NCBI RefSeq assembly: GCF_918698245.1
Contig: NZ_CAKKMS010000001.1
Span: 558,001-622,000 of the forward strand
From: Pedobacter sp. Bi126
Lineage (GTDB): Bacteria > Bacteroidota > Bacteroidia > Sphingobacteriales > Sphingobacteriaceae
DNA length: 64,000 bases
Direction: 5' to 3'
The notes below the pieces were generated by a model. It made no database searches and was not told the DNA's origin. It was given only the letters and a program-made list of their open reading frames with translations. Position 1 is the stretch's first letter. The number at the start of each line of letters is the position of its first letter. Below, piece after piece: positions 23,752 through 33,008 of this stretch. The position numbers were made by a program, and so were the translations under genes.

Positions 23752-25077
23752 TCAGAAAACCAGGTTTCCAGCATGGATGAGTGATTTAACAGGTGATACC
23801 CTTGATACGGCTTCTGCAGAGCAACTGGCATCAACCAGCACCAGATTGGCTTTATCGCCTGTGTTAGGCCATTGTCTATTTCCCTTATCATCTAAGGGAA
23901 GAATATTACCTGTAGCCAGTTTCAAGATCCTTGAAAGTTCAAATTCTGTACGATAGCCATAAATTTGAGCAGCTATATTGGCCTTTTGCAAAATGCTTCC
24001 TGTACCAAAAGTATTCCAATGGTCAACGATACAATCATTCCCCGCTACCACTTCTACACCATACTTGTACAGTGCAGGGATGGGCATTGGATTACCAGAA
24101 AGCGGAATCGTTGAAGCTATTCCCATTTTTGCAGCGCCAAGTTTTTCAGCAATTTCTTCGGTTTTGGCCTTATCGAGATACCTCAATGCAAAAGCATGGC
24201 TTACATAGGTTTTTCCTTTCAGCGATGGGTTTTCCATTACTTTATCAATCAGGTATTCGATTGTTTTCAAACCAGATTCGCCTGATTCGTGGAGGTGGAT
24301 ATCAATCCCCTTTCCATTGTCCAATGCCAGTTGTACCACAAAATCCATGTGTTTTTCAATACCGCCATCAATTGAAGTTGGATCAAGGCCACCAATAAAG
24401 TCTATATCCATTTTGGCTGCTTCTTTCAGCAGTTCTGCAGATTTAGTATAATATATGCCATGCTGTGGGAAAGCCACCAACTCGGCCCGAAAAGATTTAT
24501 TTTTATGCAATAGTGCTGTTTCTAAATGTTTCAGCGAGTCTAATCCAGAGGTAGGATCGATATTTACATGCGACCTTGCATAACTTGTTCCATAAGATTG
24601 AAGTAACTCAATTAATTTTTCACTACGTGGTATAGAAGTTTTTAACAGCTCAGGAATTATCTGTTGCTCAAAAGCAATCATATCCTTTACAGATCTATTC
24701 TTCTTCAAATGCGCCTGCCACGGCAATCCATAATAGGTTTTATCCAGATGGATGTGCATATCCCTGAAAGCCGGGAGCATTAACAATCCCTTTGCGTCGA
24801 TTGCTTTTGCATCAGGCTTATTAGGAAGAACATGCTTCACCTTACCGTCTTCAATCTCAATAATGAAAAGTTCGGTTTTTGTTTTGACTACCTCGTCCTG
24901 ATCATATTCGAATCCCGTTTCGAGCCTAACATTTTTTAAGGTCAAGGTTTTTCCTGAAAAACGGTTTACATTTTCATTTGCAATGGCCTGTTCTGCTGAG
25001 AGTAAACAAGTGCTTGCAAGCAAAATAGATGAGCTTTTAATAAAGTCTTTTCTCGAGATCGAATTTGGGTTTATCAT
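23752..25077 (-). CDS. Exported amidohydrolase, cytosine-deaminase-like
   Basis: The 441-residue protein belongs to the metal-dependent amidohydrolase superfamily nearest the cytosine deaminase branch. Visible metal-site motifs are DMHIHLDK (about residues 107-114), DIHLHESG (about 260), VSHAF (about 292) and GNDCIVDHWNTFGTG (about 344-358). A leader SRKDFIKSSSILLAS resembles a Tat-type signal with R-K for R-R, so the folded enzyme may be exported. It acts on a cyclic amide or related amine, but the substrate is unknown. The AraC regulator encoded 128 bases upstream on the same strand may control it. Confidence 0.8.
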   Translation of the reverse strand: MINPNSISRKDFIKSSSILLASTCLLSAEQAIANENVNRFSGKTLTLKNVRLETGFEYDQDEVVKTKTELFIIEIEDGKVKHVLPNKPDAKAIDAKGLLMLPAFRDMHIHLDKTYYGLPWQAHLKKNRSVKDMIAFEQQIIPELLKTSIPRSEKLIELLQSYGTSYARSHVNIDPTSGLDSLKHLETALLHKNKSFRAELVAFPQHGIYYTKSAELLKEAAKMDIDFIGGLDPTSIDGGIEKHMDFVVQLALDNGKGIDIHLHESGESGLKTIEYLIDKVMENPSLKGKTYVSHAFALRYLDKAKTEEIAEKLGAAKMGIASTIPLSGNPMPIPALYKYGVEVVAGNDCIVDHWNTFGTGSILQKANIAAQIYGYRTEFELSRILKLATGNILPLDDKGNRQWPNTGDKANLVLVDASCSAEAVSRVSPVKSLIHAGNLVF

Positions 25078-25205
25078 AACAGGATTATTTGTTACAAAAA
25101 TAACCTTCTGTTATGTTTATGAATAGTAGGATTTATATTAAAACTTGTATCATTTATAACTATCCATACTTATTTATCGAATTTACAGCTTATATCTTGC
25201 TCAAT

Positions 25206-26054
25206 TCATAACTGTTCGCGAAATGCACGTGGGGTAATTCGGGTTTGATTTTTAAAGAATTTAGAAAAATAAGCGACGTCATAAAACCCAAGATCGAAGG
25301 CAATCGCTTTAATGGGTCTTTCGGTCGTTAATAAAATCCGTTTTGCTTCGAGGATTAAACGTTCGTGAATGAGTGCAGTGGCTGATACATGAAAATGCTT
25401 TTTACAGAGCATGTTCAGATAGTTTGCCGAAATATTTAACTGATCGGCGTAAAATCCAACAAGTTTTTCCTTCTTAAAATGCATATCGATCAGCGAGCGA
25501 TATTTAAAAAGCATCGGTTTGGTTTGGTAAACCGTTTGGTTATTGAACAATGTTTCTGCTTCTTCACTAACCATCAGCGCAATAAGCCTGATCCTGGCAT
25601 TGATAATTTCCCAAAGTATGGCAGGCTTTGCGAGTTCGGATCTGATGCGCTGAAATTCATACAGGATTTTTCCATAAGCTTCGGTACTTAAGTTTATTAC
25701 CGGATAATTTTGGTATAAGATTAATGAAAAGCGTAAAGAATTGGCCAGCGTTTCGAATATGCTCCTACTGATCATAAGTTGATGGGCAAGGGTTTCTTCG
25801 CCGAGCTCCCATTTATGGATCTGCTCGGGAAACAATAAGTGCAACTGATTCCCAGTGACCTGGTGATCTACAAAATCGATGGTGTGTATGCCGCTTCCCT
25901 CCTCAAAAAGCATAAAAAGGAAAAAATCATGTTTATGTGGTTTTTCGATATGCCTTTTTCCAATTATTTCATGATACAGCAAGTTATTTCCCGAATCTTG
26001 CTCGGGCCAGAATTCACTGATATCGAGTATAGGAAAATTTGCAATCACATCCAT
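25206..26054 (-). CDS. AraC family regulator
   Basis: The 282-residue protein has an N-terminal cupin-type ligand domain (HKHDFFLFMLFEEGSGIH near residues 40-57) and a C-terminal AraC/XylS double helix-turn-helix (residues 185-282) with the signature AIAFDLGFYDVAYFSKFFKN. It reads in the same direction as the amidohydrolase and probably regulates it. The effector is not evident. The start at 26054 gives MDVIANFPILDI, in line with related regulators. Confidence 0.88.
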   Translation of the reverse strand: MDVIANFPILDISEFWPEQDSGNNLLYHEIIGKRHIEKPHKHDFFLFMLFEEGSGIHTIDFVDHQVTGNQLHLLFPEQIHKWELGEETLAHQLMISRSIFETLANSLRFSLILYQNYPVINLSTEAYGKILYEFQRIRSELAKPAILWEIINARIRLIALMVSEEAETLFNNQTVYQTKPMLFKYRSLIDMHFKKEKLVGFYADQLNISANYLNMLCKKHFHVSATALIHERLILEAKRILLTTERPIKAIAFDLGFYDVAYFSKFFKNQTRITPRAFREQL

Positions 26055-26262
26055 CGGCGAAAAATACCATTTTTGTATAGAAGTTACGAAAAAAGAAGAT
26101 GGAAAGTGAATGAAGGAGTATTATTACGCAGGTTTTATGGAGATGAAGGATCATGATTTAAATTTTATATCCTGTAGCTTCGGCAAAATCATGATGGTTT
26201 CATATCGGATAAAATTGATTCATCGAAATTACTTTGATATCTTTCCGGCTGAAGAACAAGGA

Positions 26263-26296
26263 TTGTAAATAAAAATGCAACCTTTGTAAATAAAAA
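26263..26296 (+). promoter_or_regulatory. Direct repeat, likely operator of the membrane wHTH gene
   Basis: TTGTAAATAAAAA occurs at 26263-26275 and 26284-26296, a spacing of exactly 21 bases (two helical turns), ending 9 bases before the ATG at 26306. Such phased direct repeats suit an OmpR/ToxR-type winged-helix protein and suggest autoregulation. Confidence 0.5.
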
Positions 26297-26305
26297 CCTG
26301 ACACC

Positions 26306-27196
26306 ATGCATCTTAGCCGAAATCTCCTCTTCGAGAAACGCAAATACTTGTTTGGATCGATAATACTTTTGTTTATCGCTGCAATCTGTGTAGCTTTCAG
26401 TATGGCTGGCTGTAACGACTTTGATATCGCCAGAAGGGAAGTTTTGCTCCGCCGGATAGGACATGAACTACTCCTCCAATCGGGCGACAGTATATCGAGG
26501 GTTCTTCCCATAAAAAAGATCGCTGAAAATGAATACCAGATCGCGTTTGAGAATGAGCTGACTTTTCAACCCGACTCCCTGGTGAATACCACTCAGCGTT
26601 TGTTTACCAAAGATCCGCTCACAAGTGATTATGTTGTTAATGTACTAAACTGTGGCAATGCCAGTGTAGCTTATGGATATGCCATATCCAAAAACAAAAA
26701 AGATGACATTGTAACCTGCAGAGGAAGAAAACAGCCTAAGGCATGTTACATGATCAACATTAAGTTCAAACCGACCGGCATAAATACAGCCAAAAATAGA
26801 TATCTTCTGGTTGGCCTGCCACTTTTAGCCTTTGTTGGATTTATTTTCTTGAGCGCTGTTAAGCGGCGAAAAACTTTACCTAACGGCGAGTATACTGGCC
26901 TATTCACTTTGGGCTCGGTATTGTTCGATGCGAAAAATCGGAAGCTTACAATAAATGGAAAAACAATAGAACTAACCGGAACGGAAACCCGTGTATTGCT
27001 TATTTTCGCATTGTCACCCAATGAAACTATAGACAGAAGCCGGTTACAAAAAGAGATATGGGAAGATGATGGTGTTATTGTGGGCCGAAGTTTGGATATG
27101 TTCATATCAAAACTTAGAAAAAAGCTTGAAGATGATCCGAATATCAATATTGTCGTTGTACGCGGCAAAGGATATAAGCTTGAAATTAACACTTAA
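26306..27196 (+). CDS. Membrane-bound winged-helix regulator (ToxR/CadC-like layout)
   Basis: The 296-residue protein has a hydrophobic helix at residues 14-33, a predicted extracytoplasmic sensor region of about 130 residues with several cysteines (including CGNAS and a CRGRKQPKACY pair), a second helix at about 172-188 and a C-terminal OmpR-type winged helix (about 203-296: KTIELTGTETRVLLIFALSP ... SLDMFISKLRKKLE ... VVRGKGYKLE). Unlike ToxR and CadC, the DNA-binding domain is C-terminal. The layout implies direct transduction from the periplasm to DNA without a kinase. The cysteines could make it redox sensitive. Its target may be itself (repeat at 26263) or neighbours. Confidence 0.85.
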   Translation: MHLSRNLLFEKRKYLFGSIILLFIAAICVAFSMAGCNDFDIARREVLLRRIGHELLLQSGDSISRVLPIKKIAENEYQIAFENELTFQPDSLVNTTQRLFTKDPLTSDYVVNVLNCGNASVAYGYAISKNKKDDIVTCRGRKQPKACYMINIKFKPTGINTAKNRYLLVGLPLLAFVGFIFLSAVKRRKTLPNGEYTGLFTLGSVLFDAKNRKLTINGKTIELTGTETRVLLIFALSPNETIDRSRLQKEIWEDDGVIVGRSLDMFISKLRKKLEDDPNINIVVVRGKGYKLEINT

Positions 27197-27328
27197 GAAG
27201 AATCTTCCTGATGTGATATTTTAGCATTCAATTTGGCATTTTTAAACTTTATTGGGAACTACTAATATGATTTATCATTAAAAAGAGTCTATACTTTTTA
27301 AATTTAAATTCTATCTGATGCTCTTGTA

Positions 27329-28513
27329 CTAACTGTTATTCTTGTCTGAATAAGTCCAGCCATAAATCCAATCAAGCTGTTGAATTTGTTTACCAATAAA
27401 GAACCCAATTAAGCAGTCGCGGAACCATGCTGCTATCGGGTTAGTTTTTGTTTTAGTATCGCCTAATTTTCTAGCACTTTTTATCACTTTTTCTACCCTG
27501 GGCTGGCGTTTGGATTGGAAAATCTGAAATACAGTTCTATAGTCTTCATGTAATTTTAACAGCTCCGCAATTACAACAGTATCTTCTAATGCCAGTGATG
27601 CTCCTTGGCCAATATGTGGAGAAATACCATGTGCAGCGTCTCCAATAAGACAGACCCTGCCTTTATACCAATGCGAAAGTTTGGGTACATCATAAATAGG
27701 GTAGGCAATAATCTCGTGGCTGTTTCTGATTATTTTGGAGAATAAAGGATCATCATTTTTATGGACATTTATTAAATGGTCCTGAATTTCAGTTTTTAAT
27801 GTTTTCTCTATTTCCTGTGGCTTTGGCTGCTGCGCTCTAAAATAATTATTGAACCACCAGACTTCCCCTTTATCAGAAACCGAATAGGCAAAAAATCCCC
27901 TTTCTCCAAAAGCCATTCGTATGGTATCCAGGGGTGCTGAAAGTTCGGGTATCTTGGCATAACCACCGGTAGAGATAAGCTTTGTGTATTTGATTGCAGA
28001 AACTTCCGGAAACAACTGGTTTCTAACTTCAGAAAACATTCCATCACAGCCGATCATAATATCACCAGTCGCCATAGTTCCATCAGCAAAATACGCTGTT
28101 ACCTGGTCATTTGTTTCATCATAACGGACAAATTTCTTATCATATCCTATTTTTATGCCAGCGTCAGCAGCTGCTATCTGGGCATATTTATTAAGATTTG
28201 CCCGTTTTAACTGCAATGTTTCTACACCGTATTGCTTTTTCTGATAAGCTGTACCCAGTTCTGCTATCTGTTTTCCTTTGGAATTGAAAAATCTCATTGC
28301 GCCAGGCGTATAGTCATCTTTGAGCATCCTCAAATCAATAAATTCTTTCAATACATTCAAGCCATTGGGGGTAAGTCCCAAAAAGGCTCCCTCTTTTGTA
28401 TTGTCTTCTGATCTCGATTCAAATATTTCAGCATTAAAGCCTATTTTTTTCAGTTGTAAAGCCAGTATTGGTCCTGCAACACCTGCACCAATTATTATTG
28501 CTTTTTTATTCAT
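27329..28513 (-). CDS. FAD-dependent aromatic-type monooxygenase
   Basis: The 394-residue protein is a class A flavoprotein monooxygenase. It has the Rossmann motif GAGVAGPILALQL (residues 9-21), the central DG motif GCDGMFSEVRNQLF (about 160-173) and the second FAD motif CLIGDAAHGISPHIGQGASLALED (about 285-310, split by one turn). TetX-type tetracycline-inactivating enzymes and salicylate-type hydroxylases share this plan; nothing here distinguishes them. The start overlaps the end of the upstream membrane-protein gene by 8 bases, so they form an operon, probably governed by the divergent AraC gene at 29300. Confidence 0.87.
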   Translation of the reverse strand: MNKKAIIIGAGVAGPILALQLKKIGFNAEIFESRSEDNTKEGAFLGLTPNGLNVLKEFIDLRMLKDDYTPGAMRFFNSKGKQIAELGTAYQKKQYGVETLQLKRANLNKYAQIAAADAGIKIGYDKKFVRYDETNDQVTAYFADGTMATGDIMIGCDGMFSEVRNQLFPEVSAIKYTKLISTGGYAKIPELSAPLDTIRMAFGERGFFAYSVSDKGEVWWFNNYFRAQQPKPQEIEKTLKTEIQDHLINVHKNDDPLFSKIIRNSHEIIAYPIYDVPKLSHWYKGRVCLIGDAAHGISPHIGQGASLALEDTVVIAELLKLHEDYRTVFQIFQSKRQPRVEKVIKSARKLGDTKTKTNPIAAWFRDCLIGFFIGKQIQQLDWIYGWTYSDKNNS

Positions 28514-29003
28514 TGTTTTTCTCTTTTATTTTTAATCCTGGTATCAGTAAAAAGTTTAGTGTAAAAAATATCGCCACCCTCACATAGTTTAAATTGCGCC
28601 ATTGTGCTGCTTTTTCTTGCAGGAATATATTAACAGTATCGCTATAGGGTATTCGCTGGAACTCCATGATAGTTGGCGCGAAATACATTAATGTCCATGC
28701 CCTGACTGCAATATGTCCGATAAGAACCAATGCAATCATCCTTCTGCGTTTCTTTATCTTCCAGTTAAAAATTAAAGCTGCAACAAATATTATTTCATGT
28801 ATCCCATGTACAATTATCCAGAACACTTTAAAATCCAAGCCATAGGGTTTTTGAAAAAAGATTAAGGAGGAAGGCGGGGCTGCTGTCCACGCAGGAACCA
28901 TTAGCGCAGTTTCCCACACCTGAGCGCCGTTCATTATAAAGTAAGCACAGATGGAATAAAATAACCATTGGGTGGATTTCGAATATTGTTGTGTATTTTC
29001 CAT
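28506..29003 (-). CDS. Four-helix membrane protein
   Basis: The 165-residue protein has about four hydrophobic segments (14-32, 58-80, 85-108 and 140-158) and a basic loop (KIKKRRR near 84). I do not recognise a named family. Its stop overlaps the monooxygenase start by 8 bases, which indicates translational coupling. The pair is divergent from an AraC regulator gene 296 bases away. A role in handling or admitting the monooxygenase substrate is conceivable but unsupported. Confidence 0.7.
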   Translation of the reverse strand: MENTQQYSKSTQWLFYSICAYFIMNGAQVWETALMVPAWTAAPPSSLIFFQKPYGLDFKVFWIIVHGIHEIIFVAALIFNWKIKKRRRMIALVLIGHIAVRAWTLMYFAPTIMEFQRIPYSDTVNIFLQEKAAQWRNLNYVRVAIFFTLNFLLIPGLKIKEKNNE

Positions 29004-29299
29004 GTTTAAAATTATCGTTGCTAAATGTGTTCGACTTTACCTTCTCCTCTTTTATTTATATCATACAGCACAGCATTTACGGAGTAATAAATAGGCCCAT
29101 CTCCCAATTGATTAATTTCAATTGTTTTGTTGGCATATACTTATGTTTCCATTTTATCATTTGGGGTAGTCATTAGGCCAGTGATTTTTTTCTAACTTCG
29201 ATTTTTGTATATTCCATACATACCTTATGATGCAAAATTATCGCACGATCAAAAGATAAGCTTGTAAAAAAAGGAGTTAAACTGATATATTAGGGAGCA

Positions 29300-30274
29300 A
29301 TGGGATTTGAATTAAGAAATGATAAAAAGACATTCAAAACGGTCTTTGATGAAAATGACTTTAATAATCACGGTTTTAAAGAAGATGCCTTTAAAATAAA
29401 TATCCCTTTTGGACGTTTGACGGCAAAACAGTGGCTTTTTGATGGTATCAAGATTATATATTCCGAAACCGAGCTGGATAAACCAACCGAACTGGATTGG
29501 AGAGGAGATACGGAATTGGTAACCATGCACTTTAATTTGCAGGGAAGAACTTCAATAAAACAGGATGGGATGAGCAATTCTTTTGAGTTGAACGGGAATC
29601 AGCATAATTTATTCTATGGCACCAGTGCTGAAGGTAAAATGAAGTTTGATGAGTTGCGGATGAAATCATTTATGATTCAATTTGCAAAGGATTCTTTTTT
29701 AACGATGTCAAAAGATGGGAATGATTCCCTTAAGCAGTTTGCGGAGAAAATAGTTTCGGGAACACCTATAGCTTTTTCAAATGCTAATCTAAATATTGAT
29801 CTACCCTTACAGACCTGTATTAATTCAATTTTGAACTGTGATTATACAAGTGGGTTAAAGCGGTTGTTTCTTCTTTCGAAAACGATTGAACTACTTGTTT
29901 TGCAAGCCGAATCGTTTAATAACTTTCAAAATTCAAAATCTGAATACATAAAACATGATTACGACAAAGAACGGATTGTATTTGCCCGTGATTATTTGGT
30001 TAAAAACATTGAATCGCCACCAACGCTGGTAGAATTGGCAAAAATAGTGGGGATAAATGAATATAAACTCAAGCGGGGATTTAAAGAAATGTTTAATCAG
30101 ACGGCTTTTTCTTATTTATCCGACTTACGTTTGGATCTTGCAAAAAATGATCTGCTCGAAGGTAAAAAACAAGCTACCGAAATCGCTTTTGAACTGGGCT
30201 ACTGTTCATTGCAGCATTTTAGTAGTGCATTCAAGAGAAAGTTCGCTATCCCTCCAAGCCGGGTGAGACGTTAA
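29300..30274 (+). CDS. AraC family regulator (PchR-like layout)
   Basis: The 324-residue protein has a long N-terminal ligand domain and a C-terminal AraC double helix-turn-helix (about 222-324) with LAKIVGINEYKLKRGFKEMF and the family signature AFELGYCSLQHFSSAFKRKF. The KLKRGFKE recognition helix is typical of the PchR branch. The start ATG at 29300 has AGGGAGC just upstream, a rare clear ribosome site here. It is divergent from the membrane protein/monooxygenase pair, its most likely target. The inducer is unknown. Confidence 0.88.
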   Translation: MGFELRNDKKTFKTVFDENDFNNHGFKEDAFKINIPFGRLTAKQWLFDGIKIIYSETELDKPTELDWRGDTELVTMHFNLQGRTSIKQDGMSNSFELNGNQHNLFYGTSAEGKMKFDELRMKSFMIQFAKDSFLTMSKDGNDSLKQFAEKIVSGTPIAFSNANLNIDLPLQTCINSILNCDYTSGLKRLFLLSKTIELLVLQAESFNNFQNSKSEYIKHDYDKERIVFARDYLVKNIESPPTLVELAKIVGINEYKLKRGFKEMFNQTAFSYLSDLRLDLAKNDLLEGKKQATEIAFELGYCSLQHFSSAFKRKFAIPPSRVRR

Positions 30275-30420
30275 AGACAAAGAACTACCAGATAAAAATG
30301 TTCTAAATAAAATAGGCTGTTAAATTCCAAAAAACCATATGGCAAATGGCCTAATTTAGCCAGCAGTCTATTGCGCTCGTCTTCAAATTAAAGCTAAGGC
30401 CGCACCTATCGCAAATTTTG

Positions 30421-32886
30421 CTATAAAGCGGTAAATTGATAGGTTTTATTTTTACTGGTTTTAAACTTAGTCTCGTAACCTCCGGTATTTTTTTTGGAGC
30501 TGGCCTTTGCTCCATTTATCCTTATTGGCAGATCTGTCTGCAAAATACATTCGTTTCCATTTATTGATTTTATTGACCCGGCCTGCAACTTCATATTTTT
30601 CCAGGTAATCGCTATCTCAAATCCTCCCCGGGCTTTAAGGCCTTTTATTTCACCTTCATTCCAGGCTTTTGGTAATGCTGGCAATAACTGGATAAAGCCA
30701 AGGTGACTCTGCATCAGCATTTCAGCCATTCCGGCAGTACCGGCAAAATTGCCATCAATCTGAAAGGGCGGATGTGCATCAAAAAAATTCGGATAGGTAC
30801 CACCGCCCTTAACACTGCCTCCAGTGGTTTCAACATAGTTTAACAATTGCCGGATCAGGCTATAAGCATGGTCTCCATCCTGTAGTCTTGCCCACCAATT
30901 AATCTTCCAGCCTTTACTCCAGCCGGTACCATCGTCTCCCCGTATTTCAAGGGATTTTCGTGCTGCCGCAAAATACCCTGGTGTTAAGGGTGAGATCTCG
31001 CTGCCTGGATATAAACCAAAAAGGTGAGAAACATGCCTGTGATGGATATCTGTTTCAGTAAAATCCTTATACCACTCCTGGATCTGTCCTTTACTTCCGA
31101 TCTTTAGCGGATAGAGTTTCTTTTGTTTTGAAATCAGTAAATCATGGAAAGTATGATCAGTACCTATAACATTTGCAGCGTCAATCACGTTTGCAAAAAG
31201 ATCCCTGATGATGGACATATCCATTGTGGTTGCTACAGACACCGACTGTTGATTTCCTGCCATGTCTTTAAACTTATTTTCAGGAGAGGTTGCAGGCGCT
31301 GTAACCAGATAACCATCCTTGTCTTCAACCAGCCAGTCTAATGTAAAAAGTGCAGCTTCCTTCATCACGGGGTAGGCTTTTTCTGCAAGGAATTTCTTAT
31401 CTCCTGTGTACCGGTAATGTTCATACAAATGCTGGCAAAGCCAGTTTCCACCCATTGCCCAGTTTGCCCAAGAGGGATCGCCGGCACCTTTGTCTCCTAC
31501 AGGATTGCTTAAAGCCCACAAATCTGAATTGTGGTGTGCAACCCAACCGTTTGCGTTGTAAAATTCCCTTGCAGTTACCTTTCCTGTTTTTGACAAACTT
31601 TGTATCCAGTTCAAAAGCGGCATATGCATTTCTGAAAGATTGGTTATTTCTGCAGGCCAGTAATTCATCTCGGTATTGATATTAATGGTATAATTTGATC
31701 TCCATGGTGCCAGCAGCTCCTTGTTCCAGATTCCCTGAAGATTAGCCGGCGGTCCGCCCGGGCGGGATGAGGACATCAGCAGGTATCTTCCATATTGAAA
31801 ATATAACGTTTCCAGGCCTGGATCATAAATTCCAGAAGCATACCCCTTCAACCTTTCATTAGAGGGCAGATTAGCATTAGGATTATTAACCAAAGTATCT
31901 TTAACATGGAAAGACACCCGATCAAAATATTTTTTAAAATCGGCAACATGTGCATTAAAAACATTTAGATAAGTCTTTTTGGAGGCTTTATCAATCAAAT
32001 CGGAAACCAGTTTTTTTTCATCTTTCCCCTCTTTATCCGGACATTTATCAAAGCCATTATAGCTTGTCGCCGCAGCTACATATAACCAGACTTCTGTAGC
32101 ACCAGATATGAGCAAATGATCGTTTTGCGTATTCACACTTCCATCTTTGCTTATTGCTTTTATCCGATATTGAAACCGCATCCCGTTGCATCGGCCCGTA
32201 TCTCCGTAAATAAGCGGCTCTACACCTTTAGGATTAGACGGATTTACATTGACCGGTGCCTTGCCGCTTACAATTAGTTCGTTATTAAGCTGCGTGGATA
32301 ACCGGTAATTAAGCAAGCTATTTACAGCTACCGTAAATTTGAGTTTACCAACCTGATTTGCCCTGATTCTGACTACCATTATGTTATCTGGGGCAGAAGT
32401 AAAAATCTCCCGCGTATATTCTACACCATTAACAGTAAACTGCGTAGTAGACAGTCCGTTTGTCAGATTCAAATCCCGGTAATAATTATCGGCTTTCGAG
32501 CTTCCAAAATCGTGTTTGATCATTATATCGCCCATTGGCAAATAGAACGTTGAATACAGTCCCTGCATTTTTTTTGAAAGCTGGTTTGCCTGTGTATAAT
32601 CTTCATTTTTCAATAATGCTTCGCGCAATATGGGAAGGTAATTTTTAGCTTCGGGGTTTACACCCTTTTTTACGGGGCCACCGCTCCACAATGTGCTTTC
32701 ATTAAGCTGCAAAAGTTCTTGTTCTATTCCTCCAAAAACCATGGCCCCGATTCTTCCATTCCCAACCGGTAAAGCCTCTACCCATTTCTCTGCCGGTTTG
32801 TTATACCACAATTTTAAACTATTGTTATGTTGAGAAAAACCATAGAGAGAGAAAAAAGACAAAAAGCAGGTCAATAAATACTTCAT
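30421..32886 (-). CDS. GH95 alpha-L-fucosidase (or alpha-L-galactosidase)
   Basis: GH95 enzymes invert at alpha-1,2-linked L-fucose or L-galactose, such as the terminal residue of fucosylated xyloglucan. The 821-residue product has a signal peptide (to about residue 18), the opening [20 protein letters not shown], the catalytic-site motif NINTEMNYW (about 400), TAPATSPEN (about 533, catalytic glutamate region) and [10 protein letters not shown] (about 708, aspartate region). All active-site motifs appear intact. It is the last gene of the reverse-strand polysaccharide locus, 122 bases after the DUF4983 lipoprotein. Confidence 0.9.
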   Translation of the reverse strand: MKYLLTCFLSFFSLYGFSQHNNSLKLWYNKPAEKWVEALPVGNGRIGAMVFGGIEQELLQLNESTLWSGGPVKKGVNPEAKNYLPILREALLKNEDYTQANQLSKKMQGLYSTFYLPMGDIMIKHDFGSSKADNYYRDLNLTNGLSTTQFTVNGVEYTREIFTSAPDNIMVVRIRANQVGKLKFTVAVNSLLNYRLSTQLNNELIVSGKAPVNVNPSNPKGVEPLIYGDTGRCNGMRFQYRIKAISKDGSVNTQNDHLLISGATEVWLYVAAATSYNGFDKCPDKEGKDEKKLVSDLIDKASKKTYLNVFNAHVADFKKYFDRVSFHVKDTLVNNPNANLPSNERLKGYASGIYDPGLETLYFQYGRYLLMSSSRPGGPPANLQGIWNKELLAPWRSNYTININTEMNYWPAEITNLSEMHMPLLNWIQSLSKTGKVTAREFYNANGWVAHHNSDLWALSNPVGDKGAGDPSWANWAMGGNWLCQHLYEHYRYTGDKKFLAEKAYPVMKEAALFTLDWLVEDKDGYLVTAPATSPENKFKDMAGNQQSVSVATTMDMSIIRDLFANVIDAANVIGTDHTFHDLLISKQKKLYPLKIGSKGQIQEWYKDFTETDIHHRHVSHLFGLYPGSEISPLTPGYFAAARKSLEIRGDDGTGWSKGWKINWWARLQDGDHAYSLIRQLLNYVETTGGSVKGGGTYPNFFDAHPPFQIDGNFAGTAGMAEMLMQSHLGFIQLLPALPKAWNEGEIKGLKARGGFEIAITWKNMKLQAGSIKSINGNECILQTDLPIRINGAKASSKKNTGGYETKFKTSKNKTYQFTAL

Positions 32887-33008
32887 ATTGTGATTAAATT
32901 AATTCACGGCCATTATCAGGACTGGCCAAGTTGATTTTAAATGTATTTAAAAATCTGTTTTGATGGATGAACGGAATTTCTTCGTTCTCATCAAAGCAGA
33001 TAAAGATT

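Noticed and set aside
23931-24398. 155-residue forward ORF opposite the amidohydrolase
   Set aside because: Antisense to a well-supported enzyme with intact metal motifs.
26189-26464. Reverse ORFs over the start of the membrane wHTH gene
   Set aside because: They overlap the regulator and its operator-like repeats and have no recognisable pattern.
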